Source of the DNA: CAYGFH01 sp964356315
Lineage (GTDB): Bacteria > Patescibacteriota > Microgenomatia > UBA10105 > UBA927
Length of the DNA: 33,133 bases
NCBI GenBank assembly: GCA_964356315.1
Contig: CAYHHA010000018.1
Location: 1-33,133 of the forward strand
Direction of reading: 5' to 3'
Position numbers and translations under genes: made by a program. This document shows positions 22,360 through 28,647 of this stretch, one piece after another. Numbering within the stretch: the first letter of the stretch is position 1; every line of letters begins with the position of its first letter. The notes below the pieces were generated by a model that searched no databases, was not told the DNA's origin, and worked only from the letters and a program-made list of their open reading frames with translations.

Positions 22360-24087
22360 ATGAAGAAAAATCTTATTTATCTATTTCTAATCTTTATTCT
22401 TCTTGCAATACCGTCTGTTCAGATACTCACAAGATCGGTAAATATCTTCGGTCTTTTCTCATGGCTCTCTTCAATAGGAATGGTGATCAAAGTATTTTGG
22501 AGTAAGAAAGAGAGAAGTCCTTTATTCAACTTAGATAAAAAGGACTATATTCTGTTCACAGTATTTGTCATCCTACAGACTTCTATATTTGTAGTATTAA
22601 ACTTCAATTCAGAGCACTATCATCGGGATGAATTCATCGTTGCGTACGCATCTATGGATTTACCTTCAATCTCTAAAATCAATTGGTTTGAAGGATTTCC
22701 GAAAAATTGGGTAGTACAGTTTCCGATACTATTTTATATTCTGCAAAAATCATATCTTATGATCTTTGGAACCTCTCTTTTCTCTATCAGATTATCAATA
22801 TTACCTTACAATATCTTTATTCTTTTCTATGTATATTTGTTCGCAAAGCATCTCGTCCATCGAAAATTCGCCACGATTACCGCCGTTATTTATATCTTTC
22901 TGGCATGCAACATATTTATGACTACAATGTCCACACTTACCATAGCAAGTGCGCTGTGTATTATCGCAACACTCTATCATTTTAGCTTTATTCATGAAAA
23001 ATCTAATCAACATCATTCGACTTTAACCGGTGTATTTATGGCATTATCATTTCTAAACTATACGGGATCATATGTAACGCTTCCAGTTGTCATATTAGGT
23101 TGTCTATATCAATTATTAACAAATAGAACTGAAAAGATTATTCGTAATATCAAAACAATATTTACCGTTTTCTTGGTAATTTTATTGCCGTTTATTCTAC
23201 ACAATATTTTTATATACCCATATTTTTTTGAACGATATAATACTGTAAATTTTATACAGGGAGAACGCAGTACATTTCAGACAGAACTTAATCAAGGCGT
23301 ACCGGCTTTCATACCATTGTTAATCCAGTTGTCAAACAGTTTTTTTGCATTGTCTACGCCAAATATTGGAGGCACCGATGGGTATTATTTTGGAAATCAA
23401 GCGTTGTTTGATCCATTTACCTATATCTTATTTGCTGCGGGTATTTGGAGTTTAGTTTATTATTTTCAAAAAAATAAATCTCCAATATACTTATATATAC
23501 TAGTTACATTAATTATTAGCTTCATAGTTGGATATGTTCTGACGATTCAACCTCCAGCATTCCATAGATTGTCAGTTCTCTTTCCTCTATTTGCTCTGGT
23601 AATATCTTTAGGTTTATACACGTTGACCAAATCATTGACCTATCCTAACAAGTTAACTTCAAATGTAATATTTTTTGTGGGCGTATCAGTGTATGTTTTA
23701 CTAAACGCAAACCACTTACGACAAATGCTTGTCGCCGACCCTCAAGATTATCCATATAGCACCTCAGTCGCTGAAAAGATACAACAAGTAGTTCCTATTC
23801 ATTCAACTATATATATTGCTGCATACCCCAGTTTTCATTTAGGACAAGAGCTAGCGTTTCGAACAAATAATCTATATTCCTATTTATCAGAAAATAAAGA
23901 ACAAATTCTATCAACCTATTCTGGAGAACCAATGCTTATTATGAATCCGATCGACGAAGAATTGGAATCGATAAAGGAAGCGTATCCTGACTATATATAT
24001 CAGTATTATGAAAATTCAATTGGAGAATCTATTGGTTTTTTCTATCCGCCACGTATCAACTATGAGAATGCTATAATCACCCCATGA
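22360..24087 (+). CDS. GT-C-type (GT39/ArnT-like) membrane glycosyltransferase
   Basis: A 575-residue polytopic protein. After the first helices, an external loop carries HYHRDEFIV (86-94), whose acidic pair fits the catalytic loop of dolichyl-phosphate-mannose and ArnT-type transferases. Many hydrophobic helices follow, and the C-terminal 100 residues form a soluble region (YIAAYPSFHLGQELAFRTNN). It would transfer a sugar from a polyprenyl-phosphate donor outside the membrane; donor and acceptor are unknown. Its last four bases overlap the start of the oxidoreductase gene (ATGA). The gene looks clearly more AT-rich than its neighbours. ATG 22360 is chosen over GTG 22351. Confidence 0.75.
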   Translation: MKKNLIYLFLIFILLAIPSVQILTRSVNIFGLFSWLSSIGMVIKVFWSKKERSPLFNLDKKDYILFTVFVILQTSIFVVLNFNSEHYHRDEFIVAYASMDLPSISKINWFEGFPKNWVVQFPILFYILQKSYLMIFGTSLFSIRLSILPYNIFILFYVYLFAKHLVHRKFATITAVIYIFLACNIFMTTMSTLTIASALCIIATLYHFSFIHEKSNQHHSTLTGVFMALSFLNYTGSYVTLPVVILGCLYQLLTNRTEKIIRNIKTIFTVFLVILLPFILHNIFIYPYFFERYNTVNFIQGERSTFQTELNQGVPAFIPLLIQLSNSFFALSTPNIGGTDGYYFGNQALFDPFTYILFAAGIWSLVYYFQKNKSPIYLYILVTLIISFIVGYVLTIQPPAFHRLSVLFPLFALVISLGLYTLTKSLTYPNKLTSNVIFFVGVSVYVLLNANHLRQMLVADPQDYPYSTSVAEKIQQVVPIHSTIYIAAYPSFHLGQELAFRTNNLYSYLSENKEQILSTYSGEPMLIMNPIDEELESIKEAYPDYIYQYYENSIGESIGFFYPPRINYENAIITP

Positions 24088-25409
24088 ACATCGCAATTAT
24101 CGGAGGCGGCATTACAGGGCTTACTGCTGCGTATGAACTTTCCAAACAGGGACATACGGTAACGGTATTTGAACGCGAATCCTATCTTGGAGGCCTTGCC
24201 TACGGATTTAAAGAAAAAAACTGGGAGTGGCATCTGGAAGGCGCGTATCATCACCTGTTTACCAATGATGAAGCGATAATCTCTCTATCCCACGAGCTTG
24301 ACATCGGAAATAAACTTATTACAAAAAGACCTATCACCTCAAATCTTCTGCCCTCAATTTCAAAGCTAAGCTTTGAATCTCGAGAGGGCGTCAGAACAGC
24401 TCAATTAGATGGCCCTACGCAGCTTTTTCAATTCCCAGGACTATCCATATCAGACAAGATTCGAACAGGAGCACTCGCTGCATTTTGCAAGCTCTATCCA
24501 TTTTGGAAAACGCTCGAAGGAGTTACCGCAAAAGAGTTTTTTGTGAAGTGGGGAGGAAAACGGGCTTGGAAATTAATCTGGGAGCCTCTTATGATCGGTA
24601 AGTTTGGAAACCTTTCAGATACCATTGCCGCCTCCTGGCTCTGGGCACGTATTCATAAAAGATCCCCATCACTTGTCTATTTCGAGGGCGGATTTCAAAC
24701 GCTCGTTAGTACACTCGAATCAGCTATCAAAAAAAATGGAGGGAATATTATCACCGGCGTTTCTATTGATTCTATCGAAAAAGTATCGAGTATAGGGCAT
24801 AGAGTATCGTGCCGCGATACACAATACATAATACGCAATACTGTATACGATAAAGTGCTCTTCACCACTCCTTCACCTATCGCAAACAGGATTTGTCCAG
24901 ACATTGCTACAAAGGACGCGCTTTCAATCCCCCACCTCCATGCGCAAGTGCTCATTCTTGAGACAAAAAAACCAGTACTTAATTCTATCTATTGGCTTTC
25001 TATCACAGACCGAACGTTCCCGTTTCTTGCCGTCGTTGCACACACAAATTTTATGGATAAAAAGCACTATGGTGGCAATCACCTTACGTACATAGGTAAT
25101 TACCTCCCAGATGGGCACCCATATCTTAAAATGGCGAAGCAGCAGCTATTGAAAGAGTTCATGCCATATATTAAAAAATTTAATCCTGACTTTCAGCTGT
25201 CAGCTGTCAGCTGTCAGCTTTTTACCGCTCCTTTCGCTCAACCCGTCCACCAATTGCACTACTCAAAAAAGGCCCCGACGATCAAAACGTCTCTTCCTGG
25301 AGTCTATTTGGCAAATATGGACAGTATTTTCCCATGGGACAGAGGCACAAATTATGCGGTAGAGCTTGGGAAAAACGCCGCGAAAGAAATCTTGTCTTCT
25401 ATACAATAA
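24084..25409 (+). CDS. FAD-dependent amine-oxidase-like oxidoreductase
   Basis: A 441-residue flavoprotein. The N-terminal Rossmann motif is complete: IIGGGITGLTAAYELSKQGH with G7, G9, G12 and the FAD-ribose acid E30 (VTVFERE), then YLGGLAYGF. The C-terminal FAD contact LPGVYLANMDSIFPWDRGTN is also present. Family members include protoporphyrinogen oxidase-like and UDP-galactopyranose-mutase-like enzymes; CPR versions sit in surface-sugar clusters, as here between two GT-C-type genes. Three unusual inserts keep the frame: a perfect palindrome (24359-24377, residues 92-98), ten heptamers (24782-24851, residues 233-256) and CAGCTGT heptamers (25194-25219, residues 371-379). The substrate is unknown. 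It overlaps the preceding gene by four bases and is followed 19 bases later by the next. Confidence 0.85.
   Translation: MNIAIIGGGITGLTAAYELSKQGHTVTVFERESYLGGLAYGFKEKNWEWHLEGAYHHLFTNDEAIISLSHELDIGNKLITKRPITSNLLPSISKLSFESREGVRTAQLDGPTQLFQFPGLSISDKIRTGALAAFCKLYPFWKTLEGVTAKEFFVKWGGKRAWKLIWEPLMIGKFGNLSDTIAASWLWARIHKRSPSLVYFEGGFQTLVSTLESAIKKNGGNIITGVSIDSIEKVSSIGHRVSCRDTQYIIRNTVYDKVLFTTPSPIANRICPDIATKDALSIPHLHAQVLILETKKPVLNSIYWLSITDRTFPFLAVVAHTNFMDKKHYGGNHLTYIGNYLPDGHPYLKMAKQQLLKEFMPYIKKFNPDFQLSAVSCQLFTAPFAQPVHQLHYSKKAPTIKTSLPGVYLANMDSIFPWDRGTNYAVELGKNAAKEILSSIQ
24359..24377. repeat. Perfect palindrome inside the oxidoreductase gene
   Basis: TTCAAAGCT-A-AGCTTTGAA, nine pairs around one base. It lies in a stretch (residues about 86-106) longer than expected between the FAD-binding part and the FPGLS motif, suggesting an insertion of mobile palindrome DNA. 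Confidence 0.7.
24782..24851. repeat. Ten in-phase heptamers inside the oxidoreductase gene
   Basis: AGTATCG, AGTATAG, GGCATAG, AGTATCG, TGCCGCG, ATACACA, ATACATA, ATACGCA, ATACTGT, ATACGAT: seventy bases in strict 7-base steps. They encode SSIGHRVSCRDTQYIIRNTV, unlike the flanking conserved sequence. The frame is preserved. Confidence 0.8.
25194..25219. repeat. CAGCTGT heptamers inside the oxidoreductase gene
   Basis: CAGCTGT three times plus CAGCT. This is the reverse complement, in rotated phase, of the GCTGACA unit at 1117-1172. It encodes QLSAVSCQL within the protein. Confidence 0.9.
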
Positions 25410-25428
25410 ACATGGGACAATACAGATA

Positions 25429-27159
25429 ATGAGTACGTTTTCCCTCAAACAGTTGCGCTCCAATTCATTTCACATCGCGATTATTCTTATATCCGTTGTA
25501 TTTTCTAGTTGGCTCATGTTTCACACCTTCTCATACGATGCAAAAACGCATGACATGCGCATTGCCTACAAGCTCTGGAGTGATTTTGGAGCACATATTC
25601 CACTTATTAGGTCATTTTCAATGGGTGACAACCTGGATCGGTTTTTTCATTTAAAGGTGCAGTATCCGATCTTCCCGGGAGAGCCTATCAGATATCATTT
25701 TTTGTTTTATATGTTCGTCGGCATTCTTGAGAGAATTGGCCTGCGAATCGATTGGGCACTAAATATACCCAGTATACTAGGTTTTGCCTCTCTGATGGTC
25801 TTTTTATATTTTATTGCATGGAAACTCACAGGGTCAAAAGCAGTAGCCACTCTTACGCTTATATTTTTCCTTTTTAACGGATCGCTCGGCTTTGCAAGAT
25901 TTTTCACACTCCACCCTCCCTCGCCAAGTACCCTTTCAGACATCTTTCATGCAAAAGAGTTCCCATCGTTTGCTCCGTGGGGACCTGGTGAAGTAACCGC
26001 ATTTTGGAATCTGAATATTTATACAAATCAACGACACCTAGCCGGAGCATTTGCTATCATTTTACTTTTTATGATTACTTGTCATGAAATTGCAAAGTTG
26101 CATTGGAAACAGCAAATGCCCTACGCAATTATCTGGGGAATATCTCTCGGAATCCTCCCATATTTTCATCAACCCGCCTTATTGATTATCGCAATTATTA
26201 TGATCGTCTATTTCCTTTTTTTCCCGCGAATTCGAATATTTCTTCTATTTACTGGACTTCTTGGCGCTGAGCTTATTGTTCCTCAGCTTTTGGCGGTACG
26301 TGGAGCATCAAGTCCGATCGAATGGTATCCCGGGTACACTATCCATAATGAGCTTGCAAAACAACCAGAACTTATCAATAAATTCCTCCATATGCTTTCC
26401 TATTGGTGGCAAAACATTGGTCTTCATGCTCTGCTTATCCCAATTGGATTTTTTCTATTACCAAAGAAATCAAAACTATTTCTTCTCCCGCTTATCCCTC
26501 TGTTTATTATTCCTAACCTCGTAAAATTTTCCATAGAAGCGTCGGCAAATCATAAATTTTTTAACTTTGCCCTCTTACTTGGTGGGATATGCTCTGCCCA
26601 GGCCATCGTTACTGGTATAAAAATGGCCTCACAACGACGGATTCACCCGCTCTTTCAAGGATTCTGTTACGCGGTGGCAGAAGTATCTTTTATACTGCTA
26701 ACTCTTAGTGGTGTTATCGATTTCTTTGTTGTATCAAACGATGCAAAAGGAACTCTATCAGATATTCCCGCCAATCAAACAGCTACATGGATCCAGAAAC
26801 ATACGCCCACTTCAGCAGTATTTTTGAACAGCTCATACCTCTATAACCCCGCAAGTGTTGCAGGAAAAGCGGTCTTCCTTGGGTGGCCATATTTTGCATG
26901 GAGCGCAGGATACAAAGAAAACAGAATGCCGATCATGGATACGCTGTATGAAACACGTGATACGAGAGCGCGATGTGAATTGCTAAAGAAGTATGCTATT
27001 TCGTATATCACCGTTGAAAACGTAAAAAATGACACAAATCTGCCTGACATTGACCTCTCGTATTTCTTACAAGAGTACTCTCCTGTATATACATCAAAAG
27101 ACAAATTATATGCTATTTTTTCGTATGAGGGTCTTTGTGGGACTTCTTCACATAAATAA
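25429..27159 (+). CDS. Large polytopic membrane protein, GT-C-like
   Basis: A 576-residue protein with about a dozen membrane helices. Conserved-looking motifs are SDFGAHIPLIRSFS (51-64) and FPGEPIRYHF (82-91) in the first external loop, with acidic residues placed as in GT-C enzymes, and a small soluble C-terminal domain (ETRDTRARCELLKKYAISYI). It resembles the YYY protein in overall plan, including the closing soluble part, and is likely to act in the same surface-glycan pathway. ATG 25429 lies 19 bases after the oxidoreductase stop; an in-frame start at 25366 would overlap that gene by 44 bases. Confidence 0.75.
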   Translation: MSTFSLKQLRSNSFHIAIILISVVFSSWLMFHTFSYDAKTHDMRIAYKLWSDFGAHIPLIRSFSMGDNLDRFFHLKVQYPIFPGEPIRYHFLFYMFVGILERIGLRIDWALNIPSILGFASLMVFLYFIAWKLTGSKAVATLTLIFFLFNGSLGFARFFTLHPPSPSTLSDIFHAKEFPSFAPWGPGEVTAFWNLNIYTNQRHLAGAFAIILLFMITCHEIAKLHWKQQMPYAIIWGISLGILPYFHQPALLIIAIIMIVYFLFFPRIRIFLLFTGLLGAELIVPQLLAVRGASSPIEWYPGYTIHNELAKQPELINKFLHMLSYWWQNIGLHALLIPIGFFLLPKKSKLFLLPLIPLFIIPNLVKFSIEASANHKFFNFALLLGGICSAQAIVTGIKMASQRRIHPLFQGFCYAVAEVSFILLTLSGVIDFFVVSNDAKGTLSDIPANQTATWIQKHTPTSAVFLNSSYLYNPASVAGKAVFLGWPYFAWSAGYKENRMPIMDTLYETRDTRARCELLKKYAISYITVENVKNDTNLPDIDLSYFLQEYSPVYTSKDKLYAIFSYEGLCGTSSHK

Positions 27160-27249
27160 ACTCATCCTTGCGAGTAAACAAAAGTTCTATCGGAGCATTT
27201 CGAGGCATAAAAAAATATGCAGCTAGATATCCTTTATGGGAAATAGTTC

Positions 27250-27349
27250 NNNNNNNNNNNNNNNNNNNNNNNNNNNNNNNNNNNNNNNNNNNNNNNNNNN
27301 NNNNNNNNNNNNNNNNNNNNNNNNNNNNNNNNNNNNNNNNNNNNNNNNN
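27250..27349. other. Assembly gap (100 N) in a non-coding region
   Basis: Exactly 100 N, so the true length is unknown. The flanks (27160-27249 and 27350-27582) have no convincing gene. A gene lying in the gap, with the fragment at 27583 as its 3' end, cannot be excluded. Confidence 0.98.
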
Positions 27350-27424
27350 AGTTTCTCGTATAAAGCCTGCCTTTATCCTGGAAAATGTTCTTACATTTTT
27401 CAGGGCAACAAACTATTCCTTTAT

Positions 27425-27454
27425 ACTTGAAATTACTTTTCAATAATTTCAAGT
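27425..27454. repeat. Perfect 11-bp inverted repeat
   Basis: ACTTGAAATTA at 27425-27435 and TAATTTCAAGT at 27444-27454 with an eight-base loop. A second inverted repeat, AATCCAAAT/ATTTGGATT, lies at 27480-27488 and 27526-27534. Neither is followed by a T-run. They may be element ends or operators. Confidence 0.7.
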
Positions 27455-27582
27455 GCCATACAAGATACGTATATTCAACAATCCAAATATATGTATCTGT
27501 TCAAGTTGAATGCTCAATACATTGCATTTGGATTACTGTGTTGGGATTGTAATACCAAAAAAATGCAATGTCAACAGGTTAA

Positions 27583-27809
27583 CAAGACAACGGTAAACAA
27601 ACAAAGAATACAAGAAAATTATTTGAGGATATAAGGGAAAAAAACGAAGATGTTTTTTTGCAACCAGAACAAGCTAAAGCCACACAACTAGCTTCAAATA
27701 TTTATTTGACACGCAAAAAAAGGCCTGTTACATTCATCACATAGGAAATGTTCTTTTTGCCCAATTAGAACATATCCAAATTATAAAAGGCATTACTACT
27801 CGTAGCTAA
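27583..27809 (+). pseudogene. Decayed coding fragment, unknown family
   Basis: An open stretch of 53 codons without a start reads protein-like (KLFEDIREKNEDVFLQPEQA, then NIYLTRKKRPVTFI) to a TAG at 27742. The sequence then continues plausibly in another frame (IGNVLFAQLEHIQIIKGITT) to TAA at 27807. The stop falls inside a terminator hairpin, as at a normal gene end. This fits the frameshifted 3' end of a lost gene. It is not recognised, and chance openness of AT-rich DNA remains possible. Confidence 0.35.
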
Positions 27810-27846
27810 ACCCAAACCCAATTGCTAGCGGTAGTGATGCTTTTTT
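27790..27846 (+). terminator. Rho-independent terminator
   Basis: GCATTACTAC (27790-27799) pairs with GTAGTGATGC (27831-27840) over ten pairs including one G-U, with further pairing inside (TAGC/GCTA), followed by six T. It would end a rightward transcript, either the decayed fragment at 27583 or an unseen RNA from the gap side. Confidence 0.8.
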
Positions 27847-28050
27847 ATTGGTGTCGACTTAGCGAATCTTTGAGCTTAGTCGCACCAATCTACCGAAGTC
27901 TAATCATATAAGACTGAGGTAGAACACCTTAGTATTTTCCGAATCCTCGAGAAAAAGTGTACTTTTACCAATCCACCGAAATGAACATTCATTTGCGTGG
28001 CTGTAAGCCTCGAAATGAATTTGAATGAAGGTGGAGCACCTTTGCTCACT
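27847..28050. ncRNA. Two related structured units, possible non-coding RNA or element
   Basis: First, ATTGGTG-CGACTTAGC pairs with GCTTAGTCG-CACCAAT (27847-27889; one bulge, one mismatch). Directly after it, unit A (27890-27922): CTACC-GA-AGTCT, loop, AGACT-GA-GGTAG. Unit B (27973-28034): CCACC ... GGTGG enclosing ATTCATTT/AAATGAAT and GGCT/AGCC. Both units are preceded by ACCAATC or CACCAATC and followed by AACACCTT or AGCACCTT. The outer stem differs by a U-A to C-G change on both strands, a compensatory pair. In both, AGGT can pair instead with ACCT just downstream. Strand and function are unknown. Confidence 0.45.
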
Positions 28051-28162
28051 CCCCTATATTGCCCAATTAAACTGAATATCCTCTGAATGCCCAATACAAA
28101 GAACACAGTGACTAACTTCCAGCATCCACCTTCTATTTGCCTGCTTGCGCAGACAAGCCCAA

Positions 28163-28366
28163 TTAAAGCGTGAACACTGGAATACTTATGCCCTTTTCCT
28201 TTAACTTCACGAACTGCTCGCGCACCTCTTTTTCGAAGCGTATACGCTCCTTGGCGACTGGTGACTGCCGTACTACTCTCCCTCTGCCCAAGAGGGACGC
28301 TAAACCATGACTGAACGCTTCTAAGAAGCCTCCAGAACCCTTGTGTGCTTGCGGTTGATAAACCAT
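28163..28366 (-). CDS. Small conserved-looking protein, unknown function
   Basis: A 67-residue protein starting MVYQPQAHKG. The C-terminal half is a charged helix (KERIRFEKEVREQFVKLKEK) ending GISIPVFTL. This ending looks like a recurring one in small CPR proteins, from memory only. The start is supported by the promoter: TTGACA-17-TTGAAT places the transcript start at the A of the ATG at 28366. The longer frame from a TTG at 28378 would begin inside the -10. It has no neighbour on its strand within a kilobase. The upstream part of the gap, 28051-28162, has no gene but carries GCCCAATTA repeats. Confidence 0.6.
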   Translation of the reverse strand: MVYQPQAHKGSGGFLEAFSHGLASLLGRGRVVRQSPVAKERIRFEKEVREQFVKLKEKGISIPVFTL

Positions 28367-28372
28367 ATATTC

Positions 28373-28401
28373 ATTCAAGCACTTGCTTTACATCATGTCA
28401 A
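28373..28401 (-). promoter_or_regulatory. Promoter of the small protein at 28163
   Basis: A perfect TTGACA (28396-28401), a 17-base spacer and TTGAAT (28373-28378, four of six). The expected start is 28366, the A of the ATG. Confidence 0.65.
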
Positions 28402-28498
28402 GTCCCATAGGAAATTTCAATCGAAAATATCGCTATCTTATAGTTTTTATATCTTTAAATATATTGTTATTACGCTCTAAATAAAATTTGAAAATAAA

Positions 28499-28545
28499 TT
28501 GTGGATAACTTGTGGGATATGTATTTGACTGTTTTTGATACAGTC
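28499..28545. promoter_or_regulatory. DnaA-box-like 9-mer and inverted repeat upstream of the glycosidase-like gene
   Basis: TTATCCACA lies on the reverse strand at 28499-28507, and GACTGT/ACAGTC forms an inverted repeat at 28527-28532 and 28540-28545. The inverted repeat could be an operator for the gene at 28648. A TATAAT occurs at 28577-28582 without a good -35. The rest of 28402-28647 shows no gene. Confidence 0.35.
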
Positions 28546-28647
28546 CACGACGCTATGAGCGTTAAACAGTAATATATATAATGAAGTGGGATTCCCAGCT
28601 ACTCTCTTGCGGCATGACAAAAAATAGGAAATAATATACGTGGAACT

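Noticed and set aside
27160..27249. Start of a plus-strand gene entering the gap
   Set aside because: Two frames stay open only because of their short length; there is no clear start codon or recognisable motif.
27900..28106. Minus-strand frame of 68 codons
   Set aside because: It is the translation of the paired structured units; hairpin arms explain its composition better than protein function.
28499..28507. DnaA box TTATCCACA suggesting an origin
   Set aside because: Only one perfect box was seen, with no cluster and no dnaA or dnaN gene nearby; a single 9-mer can occur by chance in 33 kb.
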